Of a DNA stretch of 64,000 nucleotides, positions 40,199 to 52,000 are shown one piece after another. The notes below the pieces were generated by a model that was not told where the DNA came from, made no database searches, and was given only the letters and a program-made list of their open reading frames with translations. Position 1 is the stretch's first letter, and the number at the start of each line of letters is the position of its first letter. Position numbers and translations under genes: made by a program. This DNA comes from Chitinophaga pinensis (lineage in GTDB: Bacteria; Bacteroidota; Bacteroidia; NS11-12g; UBA955): the NCBI GenBank assembly GCA_945871905.1, contig CAMBXL010000007.1:1-64000 (forward strand), written 5' to 3'.

Positions 40199-40903
40199 AT
40201 GTTGTCATTCACCGAAGAAAATTATTTAAAAACATTGATTAGTATTACGCTTAAAGAGGAGTCGAGAGGAGAGGCGGGAACGAATGAATTGGCAGATAAA
40301 TTGGGTTTAAAACCTTCTACAGTCAATGACATGTTGAAAAAGTTGAAAGAGAAAAAGCTGATAGAATATGAGAAATACGGTAAAATAAAATTAACCGATG
40401 AAGGGTATAAAATTGGCATTTACATCTTAAGAAAGCACCGTTTATGGGAAACATTCTTATTTCAAAAGTTGAATTTTAAGTGGGATGAGGTTCATCCTAT
40501 TGCCGAACAATTAGAACACATTCAAAGTGATGTTTTGATAGATAAGTTAGACCAATTTTTGGGATACCCTGAATTTGATCCTCATGGAGATGTTATTCCG
40601 AATGCACAAGGGGAACTAAAATACAAATACAACAACACGTTATTTAACATAAAAACTGGAGAAAAATGCCGCATGGTTGCAGTTAAGGACAACAGTGTTG
40701 CTTTTTTGAAATACGTAATTGAAGTTGGTTTGGGGATAGATAATATCATCCACGTAGTTTCAATCAATCCTTATGATGAAATGATGGAAATAGAAGTAAA
40801 AGGAAAACACGTGTTTGTTAGCAAAAAATTTGCTGAAAACATATATGTTGTTTGTGAATCGTGTATGAACAATAAAGTTTGCAAGGTTCACTGCAAACTG
40901 TAA
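40199..40903 (+). CDS. DtxR/MntR family metal-dependent transcriptional regulator with Cys-rich C-terminus
   Basis: FTEENYLKTLISI, LADKLGLKPSTVNDMLKKLKEKKLIEYEKYGKIKLTDEG; FeoA-like C-terminal domain; VVCESCMNNKVCKVHCKL tail. Confidence 0.92.
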   Translation: MLSFTEENYLKTLISITLKEESRGEAGTNELADKLGLKPSTVNDMLKKLKEKKLIEYEKYGKIKLTDEGYKIGIYILRKHRLWETFLFQKLNFKWDEVHPIAEQLEHIQSDVLIDKLDQFLGYPEFDPHGDVIPNAQGELKYKYNNTLFNIKTGEKCRMVAVKDNSVAFLKYVIEVGLGIDNIIHVVSINPYDEMMEIEVKGKHVFVSKKFAENIYVVCESCMNNKVCKVHCKL

Positions 40904-40907
40904 TTGT

Positions 40908-42533
<1,626 letters not shown>

Positions 42534-42608
42534 TTATTTGATGCTGATTTATGTATAAAGTACATGGCACAGATGGAGCAGATAACCGGATGACAAAGGT
42601 AGTAGTTT

Positions 42609-43367
42609 TTAGTCTATCATTTCAGGATTGCTTTTCAAGAAATTTTCAACAGTTAATAAATCTTCAGGCGAATCTATAGCAGGACTTTGGAAGTCGGTTT
42701 CTAAGACATTGATTTTAAAACCATTGTCTAGCCATCTTAATTGTTCTAAACTTTCCATTTGCTCCAATACACTTACTTGTAAAGATTTTAATTCATGAAT
42801 TATTTCTGTGCGAAAGCCATACAATCCAATGTGTCTGAAATAGCTGTAATGACTCACCCAATCCTCACTTTCAATTCCTCTTAAATAGGGGATTACCTGA
42901 CGCGAGAAATACAAAGCATTGTTGTTTTTATCGGTTACCACTTTAACATGATTGGGATTCATTAAGTCTTCTCTTGATTGTATTCTTTTTTTTAAGGTTG
43001 TAATTTTAGTATCTACATTCATTAAACCTTTGGCTAATGTAGCAATTTGATTAGGTTGGATAAAAGGTTCATCGCCTTGTAAATTAATCAAGATGTCAAA
43101 TGATTCATTCAGCTTTTCTAAAACTTCAAAACAACGGTCTGTACCACTTTGATGGTGAACTCCTGTCATCATGCATTCGCCAAAAGTACTTACATGTTTG
43201 TGAATTCTTTCGTCGTCTGTTGCCACAATTACTCTGGCATTTAATTCATTTTTTTGAGCCTGTAAATAAGTTCTTTGAATTAAGGTTTTACCGGCAATTT
43301 CTATCAAAGGTTTGCCTTCAAATCGGGTGGACCCAAATCGGGATGGTATGACTATTAATGTTTTCAT
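42609..43367 (-). CDS. kdsB: 3-deoxy-manno-octulosonate cytidylyltransferase
   Basis: VIPSRFGSTRFEGKPLIEIAGKTLIQRTY; VIVATDDERI; NLQGDEPFI. Confidence 0.94.
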   Translation of the reverse strand: MKTLIVIPSRFGSTRFEGKPLIEIAGKTLIQRTYLQAQKNELNARVIVATDDERIHKHVSTFGECMMTGVHHQSGTDRCFEVLEKLNESFDILINLQGDEPFIQPNQIATLAKGLMNVDTKITTLKKRIQSREDLMNPNHVKVVTDKNNNALYFSRQVIPYLRGIESEDWVSHYSYFRHIGLYGFRTEIIHELKSLQVSVLEQMESLEQLRWLDNGFKINVLETDFQSPAIDSPEDLLTVENFLKSNPEMID

Positions 43368-43372
43368 TGTTT

Positions 43373-45880
43373 TTAAAAACTAACGCTTAATCCAACTTTA
43401 ATTGCAAATTTATTAACATTTGGATTGTCCAAGTGTGTTAATCTGTGAATGGCAACCACTTGCAATACTTTAAAGATGTTTTCTATTCCATAAGCGACTT
43501 CAATGTATGGTTCTCTGTTGATGGAATTCGTAATGGGTGTTACGGGATTGCCTTCATATTCTCTGCCGCCGGGTATGATGTCTATGTTTCTTTCACTTAG
43601 TTTTCCTATTACCATTCTACCTTCTGCAAACTCTCTCCACTTCAGTTTTTTCATTAAAGGAATTCGGTTGAAAATAGCGCCGTTAAAATGGTGTTCCATT
43701 TTGAAGAATAAACTTTGATCAGTTACGAATTCAAAAAAGTTCATCAAATTGTAGGCAGATGTGTTGTAAATAAAAGACTGATTTCCTCTGTGAACTTCTA
43801 ATAATGGATAAGGAAGTCTTTCAAATATTTTTGTTCCAGAAAGTGTAAAATCTGTGCGTCCCCAATATCCAAAACTCAAACCTTTTTCAATGGAGGCGGT
43901 TACTCTGTTGTAATTAAATCGACTGCCCATAAATCCTTTTAATCCCCTTGTATAGTTTACCGACAAGGCAAGACCGCCGGGTTTAGACTGTTTTACACGC
44001 TCATTATCGTTTTGTAAATAGTACTCTTTTGGCGCCCATCTTAGTCCTAAAACTAAAGCTGCATTGGTGAAATTGCTCGAAATATTATTGCTGTCACTCA
44101 GATTGGTTTCGTATGCAAAGTTGAAATTATTAACGGGTTGAAAAATGTATTCCTTGTGCGTAAAAAGAGCTTTAGCATGCCATCCTTTGGTAAATTCACT
44201 GTTAACCCAAATTTTTGATTCTTTGGTTCTGTTTAATTGACTGGCAGCAAAAATAGAAACAGCTGTAAATAAATTACTTGAACCATAATAGTCGTCATTA
44301 ACACCAATTTGTTCTATGTCATTTTTGTATGACAAGCCCGAAATGGTCCAATGTTTCCTGTGTAATACTCTTTCGTATTGTAATTTATATTTCCATAAAT
44401 CATCTCCCAATCCATAAGCAGCATAACCACTAATTATGTTTTTTTTGCTAAATTTGAAGTTGGTTTTTGCGCCTACTCTTACTCTATGTCCTTCCAATAC
44501 ATTGTATCCATACAGTAAAGCATAAGGTCCCCAATCTACTTTTCCAATTGTTTTGTATCCATTGAATAAAATATTAATCAATTCAACATAATTTTTAACG
44601 ACTTTAACATTGGTTAAGGTATCAATTTTTGACAATGCTCTTTTTTCATCAACCGACAGTTCTTCGTGGCGCATGGTGTCCCAATAAGCCTCACTTTGAT
44701 GAGTGGCACCCTCATTCATTGAAACAGAGGCATCAAAAAACTTTGGAGAACGGTCTTTGTTTACAATGATTTTTTCATAGGAGTTGGTAAACAAGGCAAT
44801 CATACCCGCTGATTTTTTTGAAATTTCAGCAATGTCAATCAAAATTCTGGTTTTGACAGGCACATAAGCTCCTGCTTCGGTGGATTCTAACTCTTGGGTA
44901 ATTTTTAGTTTTTCCACAAAGTTCAAGTTGGCCTTATTGGTAATACTCAACGTTAGTTTTTTGAGCGCAAAAGAGCTGTCTTCAATCCAAATATAACCAG
45001 TAAATACAAGGTCGAGCGGATTTTTAGGCGTTACTTCTATTTGGTAAATTTTGCGGTCAGAACCCGGTTCGTAAAAAGAGCCTTTAAGAAGGTAGTTGTA
45101 ATAATTGAATGAGGATTTACTGATAGGTGAAATAAAGTTCTTTTGTAATATCGGTAAAATATTGTCATTGAAATTGTACTGTTGAAATGTAGAACCCAAA
45201 AGTTGAGAAAGAAACGAACCATCATCCACCCCAATTCCTTTGATTCTTGAAGCGACAATAACTTCCTTAACTAATTTAGGATTTTTGTTAAAATAGAAAT
45301 TACTCAAATTTTCAGACAAAAAGATAGGCAAAACTTGTTTGTTTTTATCCTCACTAAGGTAGGAGAGAGTGTCAAAAATGCCTTCGACACTTTTTAATAG
45401 TTTTTTGTTTTTCAAATCTTCCGACACATTATTTACCGCAATTTGAACTTTGGTAAAACTTTCACATTCAAAAGAATTTAGTTTTTCGAAATTGTAATTG
45501 GCTTTGTTTTCTTGTGCTAGTTTAACAATTCTAAGAGCCCTGTTGATTTTAGTTGAAGTAGTTACACCCTTAAAAAGTAATTCTTCTTGTTCTAACTTAA
45601 CATTAATTGTCTGTGTGGTATAAGGTTTTATAGGGTAATACAACGTTTTGTAACCAACATAAGAAATGACAATAGTGTCAGAAAAAAGATTGGTTTTAAT
45701 AGAGTATAAACCATTGAAATTAGAATATCCACCTTCCTCAAGTTTATTAAATTGAATAGAGGCCCCTGTTACAAGCTCTCCTGTTTTGTAATCCGTAATT
45801 TTGCCCTTAACTACCGTTGTCTGTTGAGAAAATAAAGGAAGACAAGCGAGGCTGTAAATGAATAAAATTAAGCGATGCAT
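43373..45880 (-). CDS. DUF5686-like outer-membrane protein with carboxypeptidase-like regulatory domain; start moved to the second Met (MHRLILFIYSLACLPLFSQ)
   Basis: KGKITDYKTGELVTGASIQFNKLEEGGYSNFNGLYSI; SYVGYKTLYYPI; large barrel. The N-terminal MNTFAK of the track ORF spans a TACTTTTG box. Confidence 0.8.
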   Translation of the reverse strand: MHRLILFIYSLACLPLFSQQTTVVKGKITDYKTGELVTGASIQFNKLEEGGYSNFNGLYSIKTNLFSDTIVISYVGYKTLYYPIKPYTTQTINVKLEQEELLFKGVTTSTKINRALRIVKLAQENKANYNFEKLNSFECESFTKVQIAVNNVSEDLKNKKLLKSVEGIFDTLSYLSEDKNKQVLPIFLSENLSNFYFNKNPKLVKEVIVASRIKGIGVDDGSFLSQLLGSTFQQYNFNDNILPILQKNFISPISKSSFNYYNYLLKGSFYEPGSDRKIYQIEVTPKNPLDLVFTGYIWIEDSSFALKKLTLSITNKANLNFVEKLKITQELESTEAGAYVPVKTRILIDIAEISKKSAGMIALFTNSYEKIIVNKDRSPKFFDASVSMNEGATHQSEAYWDTMRHEELSVDEKRALSKIDTLTNVKVVKNYVELINILFNGYKTIGKVDWGPYALLYGYNVLEGHRVRVGAKTNFKFSKKNIISGYAAYGLGDDLWKYKLQYERVLHRKHWTISGLSYKNDIEQIGVNDDYYGSSNLFTAVSIFAASQLNRTKESKIWVNSEFTKGWHAKALFTHKEYIFQPVNNFNFAYETNLSDSNNISSNFTNAALVLGLRWAPKEYYLQNDNERVKQSKPGGLALSVNYTRGLKGFMGSRFNYNRVTASIEKGLSFGYWGRTDFTLSGTKIFERLPYPLLEVHRGNQSFIYNTSAYNLMNFFEFVTDQSLFFKMEHHFNGAIFNRIPLMKKLKWREFAEGRMVIGKLSERNIDIIPGGREYEGNPVTPITNSINREPYIEVAYGIENIFKVLQVVAIHRLTHLDNPNVNKFAIKVGLSVSF

Positions 45881-45885
45881 TTTTG

Positions 45886-45893
45886 CAAAAGTA
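45886..45893 (-). promoter_or_regulatory. TAnnTTTG box (minus-strand TACTTTTG) 5 nt before the revised DUF5686 start
   Basis: TACTTTTG-caaaa-ATG on the minus strand. Confidence 0.5.
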
Positions 45894-46057
45894 TTCATTT
45901 ATTTTAATAGATGAACAGACCGGTGTACACTTTTTTGCTCAGTTGTAAACATTTTTATTTTCTTATAATTAATAAATTCAATTGATTTGAGTGGATTAAG
46001 CGTCTATTTTTTGACTTTTTTTGTGCTTTATTATGTGTATTTTGTTTAAAACTCATT

Positions 46058-46089
46058 TTGCATAACAACTTTAAAACAACTTATTTTTG
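46058..46089 (+). promoter_or_regulatory. Putative promoter of the TPR gene (TTG-N21-TATTTTTG)
   Basis: TTG 46058-46060; TATTTTTG 46082-46089; revised ATG at 46097. Confidence 0.6.
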
Positions 46090-46096
46090 CCTAATA

Positions 46097-49000
46097 ATGC
46101 ATAAAACTACTTTTACTAATCATATTTATCTTTTACTGTTTGTTCTTTCAACGCCCTTTTTAAGCTTAGCTCAAAGGACAGCAGGTAATGAAGATCGCAT
46201 CAAATTGTATAACAATGCAATGGAGTTGTATGACAAACAACTCTACAATGCTGCTATTTCTATTTTTATGGATTATTTGCCTTATGCAAATGATGTAGTG
46301 AATTCTAGTGATGTGGAATATTATATTGCAAGTTGTAAACTCAAATTAATGCACCAAAATGGACTAGGGAATTTGCTTGATTTTATTCAAAGACATCCGC
46401 AAAGTCGAAAAGTTAACAATGCCAATTTGGAAGTTGGTGATTATTACTACAACACCACTAAATTTAGAACAGCACTAACTTACTTTAAAAAAGTAAATTC
46501 TATGGGATTGTCGGAAGAAGAGAAGCAAACATTGTCATATCGCAAGGGATATTGTTACTTTAAAACCGCTAAATTTAAAGAAGCCAAAGAGGAGTTTTAT
46601 CCCCTCACAACCTCTGAAAATCCCTATACCACTGAAGCAACTTACTATTTTGGTTATGTTAGCTACATGAATAAAGATTACAAGGAAGCCCTTAAAGCAT
46701 TCAAAAAAGTAGAGGATAAAAAAGAAGAAGTTAAACTTTATATCGCCGAAATTTACTATTTGCAAAACGAATATCAAAAAGCGGTTGAATATGCGGTAGG
46801 TAAAAACTTTGAAGGTCTTAATAAAAACAGAGACATGTTACTTGGCAAATGCTATTATCGCCTTAAAAATTACGACAAAGCTTTGGAGTTTTTTGAGAAA
46901 AGTAACTACAAACTTTCTGAATTAAACAATGCAGAAGCTTATGAAATTGGGTATACTTATTTTATTAATAAAAACTGTATTAAAAGCGCTGAATTGTTTG
47001 AGAAAATAGCCAATGCAGGAGATTTACTAGCGCAAAGTGCTAGTTACAACTTAGGCGAATGTTTTCTTAAAGTGGGAAAAAAACAAAATGCGTTTAATGC
47101 TTTTTATGAAGCTCAAAGAACTGATTTTGATAAAACGATTCAAGAGGAATCAATGTATGCTTATGCTAAATTAGCTCACGAATTGGATTACAACAATAAA
47201 GCCATTGCTGCCTATCAAAAATTCATTGAATCTTTTCCAAAATCGAACTACAGAAACGAAGCAAGAAAGAATTTAGCCAATATTCTTCTTTCTGCCAATG
47301 ATTACAAAGCTGCCATTAGTGTGTTAGATGACATGTCAATGACCGACCAAGCCACTCGTGAACTTTACCAAAAAGTGTTGTTTCTAAGAGCGCAAGAATT
47401 ATACCTCCAAAGAGATTTTGCCAATGCTGAATTGATGTTTAAGAAATCAATAGCCAATAAGGTGGACAATGACTTGGTTGGGGAGTCATACTTTTGGTTG
47501 GGTGAAATGGATTACAAGCAACGCAAAGAAGATGAGGCTAGATTTAATTATCAACGCTTTTTGGAAAATGCGGAGTCTAAAAAAACAAAGTATTATCCAG
47601 ATGCCCTTTATGCAATTGGATACACTTATTTTAACCAAAAGAAATACCAAGAAGCTGCCATTTATTTTAACAGATATAAAACAAGTGTTGGTTTTACATT
47701 GCCAGAAAATATGTTCCATGATGCTACTTTGCGTTTGGGTGATTGCTATTTCTCAATTTCTGATTATAACGCAGCATTGGATGCCTATTCTTACATAGTA
47801 AGCAACAAAAAAACAGGCGCTGATTATGCCATGTTTCAACAAGGAATGATTTATGGATTGCAAAATAAATCAGCAAATAAAATTGCCATCCTTAAGAAAA
47901 TTTCGAGAGATTTTCCCAACTCACCTTATATCCCCGAAGCCATTTACCAAACCGCTAGAGAATATTTTGATTTGGAAAATTACAAAGAGGCTGAGAGATA
48001 TTATCGCTATTTAATAGACGATTATCCCAATTCATCATTAGCAAAAAATTGTTACGAGTCTTTAGGAAGTATCTATTACATCCAAGGGGATTATAGCAAT
48101 GCTTTAATTCAATATAAATACATCGCCAAAACCTATCCAGGGACTCCCGAAGCTCAAAAAGCAATTAGAAACGCTGAATCGGTTTACAAAAAACAAGGAA
48201 ACATTAAAGAATATGTTGAATGGGTTAAATCTTTGCCAAACGTGAACATAAGCACTACTAAAGAAGATTCTCTATACTTTGATGCAGCCTACCGCTTGTT
48301 TCTGAACAAAGAATACAGCAAAGCTTCTGTTGATTTTGAAGATTATTTGAAAAACTTTAGCAGTGGATTCTTTATCTTTCAGTCAAATTACTACGCTGCA
48401 ATTTGTTATCTAAACCTATCGAATGAAGAAAAAGCAATTTCTAAATTAAAGTTCATAGCTGACAATCAAATCTCTGAATTTAAAGAAGATGCACTTGATA
48501 GATTGAGTGCTATCTACAAAAAGAATGAGGACTGTGCCAATGCGTTACCATATTTTGAACTGCTAGAAAGGTTCAGTACCAATAATGCCAATCTCAAAAA
48601 ATCGTTAATTGGTCAAATCAGTTGTAATAATTTATTGGGAAATAGAGAAAAAGCTAAAACAAAATCTGAATTATTACTCAAATATGACAGGTTAAGCAAT
48701 GTTGAATTTGGAGAAAGTAACAATACCATTGCGAAGTATTATTTACATGACAGTTTGTACAAATCAGCCAATGCTTATTTTGCTAAAACATTAAAGAACC
48801 AACAAGATGTTTATGCGGCAGAAGCCAAGTATTTCCAATCTTACATGTTCTACATGCAAGACAGTTTGGACAAGTGCAGAAAAAGCATCATGGAGTTTAA
48901 TAATCAATTCAATAATTATGATTTTTGGTTAGGAAAAACTTTTATTTTATTGTCTGATTTTTACATCAAAAAAGGAGATAAGTTCCAAGCAAAAGCAACA

Positions 49001-49114
49001 TTAAACAGTGTTTTGGAGAACTTTGATGATGCCGAAATCCTTAGAATTGCCAAATTGAAATTAGAAGCTTTAGAGCCTAAATCAAATAGCAACGAATTGT
49101 TGAACGAAGATTAG
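46097..49114 (+). CDS. Large tetratricopeptide repeat protein with signal peptide
   Basis: Signal peptide MHKTTFTNHIYLLLFVLSTPFLSLAQ; many TPR motifs; track start TTG 46058 overlaps the putative -33. Confidence 0.87.
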   Translation: MHKTTFTNHIYLLLFVLSTPFLSLAQRTAGNEDRIKLYNNAMELYDKQLYNAAISIFMDYLPYANDVVNSSDVEYYIASCKLKLMHQNGLGNLLDFIQRHPQSRKVNNANLEVGDYYYNTTKFRTALTYFKKVNSMGLSEEEKQTLSYRKGYCYFKTAKFKEAKEEFYPLTTSENPYTTEATYYFGYVSYMNKDYKEALKAFKKVEDKKEEVKLYIAEIYYLQNEYQKAVEYAVGKNFEGLNKNRDMLLGKCYYRLKNYDKALEFFEKSNYKLSELNNAEAYEIGYTYFINKNCIKSAELFEKIANAGDLLAQSASYNLGECFLKVGKKQNAFNAFYEAQRTDFDKTIQEESMYAYAKLAHELDYNNKAIAAYQKFIESFPKSNYRNEARKNLANILLSANDYKAAISVLDDMSMTDQATRELYQKVLFLRAQELYLQRDFANAELMFKKSIANKVDNDLVGESYFWLGEMDYKQRKEDEARFNYQRFLENAESKKTKYYPDALYAIGYTYFNQKKYQEAAIYFNRYKTSVGFTLPENMFHDATLRLGDCYFSISDYNAALDAYSYIVSNKKTGADYAMFQQGMIYGLQNKSANKIAILKKISRDFPNSPYIPEAIYQTAREYFDLENYKEAERYYRYLIDDYPNSSLAKNCYESLGSIYYIQGDYSNALIQYKYIAKTYPGTPEAQKAIRNAESVYKKQGNIKEYVEWVKSLPNVNISTTKEDSLYFDAAYRLFLNKEYSKASVDFEDYLKNFSSGFFIFQSNYYAAICYLNLSNEEKAISKLKFIADNQISEFKEDALDRLSAIYKKNEDCANALPYFELLERFSTNNANLKKSLIGQISCNNLLGNREKAKTKSELLLKYDRLSNVEFGESNNTIAKYYLHDSLYKSANAYFAKTLKNQQDVYAAEAKYFQSYMFYMQDSLDKCRKSIMEFNNQFNNYDFWLGKTFILLSDFYIKKGDKFQAKATLNSVLENFDDAEILRIAKLKLEALEPKSNSNELLNED

Positions 49115-49127
49115 CGGTTTAACAATT

Positions 49128-50678
49128 ATGCCTAAAGAAATAGACCTAAAACTATTGCCTGAGCATGCTTTTGATGAAACAATTATCATTGAAAGAGCTG
49201 CTGCTATGCTTCATGTTTCTGTTTCTGATATTTCTGCACTTCGCTATCTCAAACGCTCTATAGATGCCAGAAAAAAACCACATGTTTTTTATGTGCTCAA
49301 AATTCTGGTTTTTATAAATGAAGCGGTAACGGAAGATGATTTTGACAATGGTTTTGCAAAAGAGCCTTTTAAGGAAAATGAATCGATAGTAATTATTGGT
49401 TTTGGTCCAGCAGGGATGTTTGCCGCATTGCAACTTATAGAAAAAGGAATAAAACCAATTGTTTTTGAGAGAGGCAAATCGGTAAGGGACAGAAGACGAG
49501 ATTTGGCCCAATTGAACAAAAGCCTAAGTGTAAATCCCGAAAGTAACTATTGCTTTGGGGAAGGTGGTGCCGGAACCTATAGCGATGGTAAATTGTACAC
49601 GCGAAGTAAGAAAAGAGGAAACATTAAAAAAGTATTACATTGTTTGGTTAATCATGGGGCCTCACAAGATATTTTAATAAATGCTCATCCACACATTGGG
49701 ACTAATAAATTACCTCAAATAGTCGAAAATATTAGGGAAACTATTCTGACTGCTGGTGGTGAAGTGCATTTTAATTCCAAAATGACGGACATGCAAATTG
49801 TAAATGGGAAAATCACCTCCATTACCATTAATGCTCAAAAACAAGTGCCAGTTTCTCAATTAATTTTAGCTACTGGACACTCGGCACGCGATGTTTTCGA
49901 ATTGCTGAATGATAAGAAAATCAACATTGAGTCTAAGCCATTTGCACTTGGTGTGCGAATAGAACATCCTCAATCGGTGATTGACCAAATACAATATGGC
50001 AGGAACGACAGAGGGGAATATCTGCCGCCAGCCTCTTATACTTTGGTTACACAAGCGGCTGGAAATGGTGTGTTTTCTTTTTGTATGTGTCCAGGTGGTA
50101 TTATTGCACCTGCTGCTACGAATGCCAATGAAGTGGTTGTAAATGGATGGAGTCCAAGTAAAAGAAATGGTTTTTTTGCAAACAGTGGCATGGTCGTAAC
50201 TGTAAATCCTGAACATTGGCAAAAGCAGTTTGGTAACCATGCTTTGTCTGCACTGAATTTCCAAAAAGAGGTTGAACACAAAGCTTATCTTCAATCAAAC
50301 TCAATAGTTGCACCCGCCCAAAGGATGGACGATTTTATTAGGAATAGTGCATCACGTTCTTTGCCAGAATGTTCTTATTTGCCTGGATTGGTTACTGCTG
50401 ACTTGCGTTCCATTCTACCACCTTTTATTAGTCAATCATTGGCAGAAGGGTTGTCGCATTTTGGGCAATCATTGAAAGGGTATAGAACCAATGAGGCCGT
50501 TTTGGTAGGAGTAGAGAGTAGAACTTCATCGCCGGTAAGAATACCAAGAGACAAAGAAACGCTAAACCATGCCGAAATTTCCAATTTATTCCCTTGTGGA
50601 GAAGGCGCCGGTTATGCCGGTGGAATTATGAGCGCTGCTTTAGATGGAATGGCTTGTGCCTTGGCAACTATCGCATAA
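49128..50678 (+). CDS. FAD-dependent oxidoreductase (NAD(P)/FAD-binding protein)
   Basis: IVIIGFGPAGMFAALQLIEKGIKPIVFERG; CFGEGGAGTYSDGKLYTR; LFPCGEGAGYAGGIMSAALDG. Confidence 0.9.
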   Translation: MPKEIDLKLLPEHAFDETIIIERAAAMLHVSVSDISALRYLKRSIDARKKPHVFYVLKILVFINEAVTEDDFDNGFAKEPFKENESIVIIGFGPAGMFAALQLIEKGIKPIVFERGKSVRDRRRDLAQLNKSLSVNPESNYCFGEGGAGTYSDGKLYTRSKKRGNIKKVLHCLVNHGASQDILINAHPHIGTNKLPQIVENIRETILTAGGEVHFNSKMTDMQIVNGKITSITINAQKQVPVSQLILATGHSARDVFELLNDKKINIESKPFALGVRIEHPQSVIDQIQYGRNDRGEYLPPASYTLVTQAAGNGVFSFCMCPGGIIAPAATNANEVVVNGWSPSKRNGFFANSGMVVTVNPEHWQKQFGNHALSALNFQKEVEHKAYLQSNSIVAPAQRMDDFIRNSASRSLPECSYLPGLVTADLRSILPPFISQSLAEGLSHFGQSLKGYRTNEAVLVGVESRTSSPVRIPRDKETLNHAEISNLFPCGEGAGYAGGIMSAALDGMACALATIA

Positions 50679-50764
50679 ATAGTATTTCCACAAAACTATA
50701 TGTTTGATTCATTGTTTCATTAATACATTTTAAAATTATCTGTTAATAAGCTTAAAATTAATTG

Positions 50765-50772
50765 TAATTTTG
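50765..50772 (+). promoter_or_regulatory. Putative -7 box (TAATTTTG) of ribBA
   Basis: Matches TAnnTTTG 19 nt before the ATG. Confidence 0.45.
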
Positions 50773-50791
50773 CAAACCATTTCAAAAACGT

Positions 50792-52000
50792 ATGTCTGAA
50801 CAAATAAAATTAGATTCCATAGAATCAGCAATAGCCGATATAAAAGCAGGTAAATTAATAATCGTAGTGGACGATGAGGACAGAGAGAATGAGGGTGATT
50901 TTTTAACCGCTGCTGCAAATATTACTCCTGAAATGGTTAATTTTATGGCTAGAGAAGGTCGAGGTTTAATCTGCGTTCCATTGTTGCCTGAAAGATGTTC
51001 TGAATTGGAACTTGAAATGATGGTTAGTTCTAATGATTCTCTTTACGAAACGCCGTTCACTGTTTCTGTTGATTTGAAAGGTCATGGAACCACAACCGGA
51101 ATTTCAGCGTCTGACAGAAGTAAAACCATTCAAGCGTTGATTAATCCTGACACAAAAGTGAATGACTTAGCACGCCCTGGACATATTTTCCCATTGAAAG
51201 CACAAAAAGAAGGTGTTTTAAAAAGAGCAGGACACACCGAAGCCGCTATTGACTTTGCCCGTTTAGCTGGATTTGAACCAGCAGGATGTATCGTGGAAAT
51301 TTTGAAAGAAGATGGTGAAATGGCTCGCCTTCCTGAATTGATGGTCATCGCCAAAAAATTTGACTTGAAAATTGTTTCTATTGAAGATTTAATCAAATAC
51401 AGAATCAAAAATGAAAGTCATGTTAAACGTGAAATATCGGTTAGCCTTCCCACAGAAATTGGGGATTTTGATCTTATTGCCTTTTCTCAAGTAAACGATG
51501 GAACTCAACATTTAGCATTAACCAAAGGTGAATGGCACAAAGATGAACCTATTTTGGTTCGTGTTCATAGCAGTTGTATGACGGGTGATATTTTTGGTAG
51601 CTGCAGATGCGATTGTGGTGAACAATTACATGCTGCCATGAAAATGATAGAAAAAGAAGGAAAAGGGGTTATTTTATACATGAACCAAGAGGGTAGAGGG
51701 ATTGGTTTGCTCAACAAACTGAAAGCCTATAAATTACAAGAACAAGGCATGGATACCGTTGATGCCAACTTGGAACTCGGTTTTAAAATGGACGAAAGAG
51801 ATTATGGTATTGGTGCCCAAATTTTAAGAGATTTAGGCGTTTCAAAAATGAAACTAATGAGTAATAATCCAAAGAAAAGAACAGGTCTAATTGGATATGG
51901 ACTCGAAATTATTGAAAATATTCCCATTATCGCTCAACCTAATTTTCACAATACCGCTTATCTAAAAGCAAAGAAAGAGAAAATGGGACACGAAATTTAG
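50792..52000 (+). CDS. ribBA: Bifunctional 3,4-dihydroxy-2-butanone-4-phosphate synthase / GTP cyclohydrolase II
   Basis: [63 protein letters not shown]. Confidence 0.96.
   Translation: MSEQIKLDSIESAIADIKAGKLIIVVDDEDRENEGDFLTAAANITPEMVNFMAREGRGLICVPLLPERCSELELEMMVSSNDSLYETPFTVSVDLKGHGTTTGISASDRSKTIQALINPDTKVNDLARPGHIFPLKAQKEGVLKRAGHTEAAIDFARLAGFEPAGCIVEILKEDGEMARLPELMVIAKKFDLKIVSIEDLIKYRIKNESHVKREISVSLPTEIGDFDLIAFSQVNDGTQHLALTKGEWHKDEPILVRVHSSCMTGDIFGSCRCDCGEQLHAAMKMIEKEGKGVILYMNQEGRGIGLLNKLKAYKLQEQGMDTVDANLELGFKMDERDYGIGAQILRDLGVSKMKLMSNNPKKRTGLIGYGLEIIENIPIIAQPNFHNTAYLKAKKEKMGHEI

Noticed and set aside
49152-50313. Antisense ORFs opposite the FAD oxidoreductase (49152-49511, 49866-50294, 50036-50281)
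   Set aside because: Sense frame is a complete, motif-bearing enzyme; antisense products have no recognisable family.
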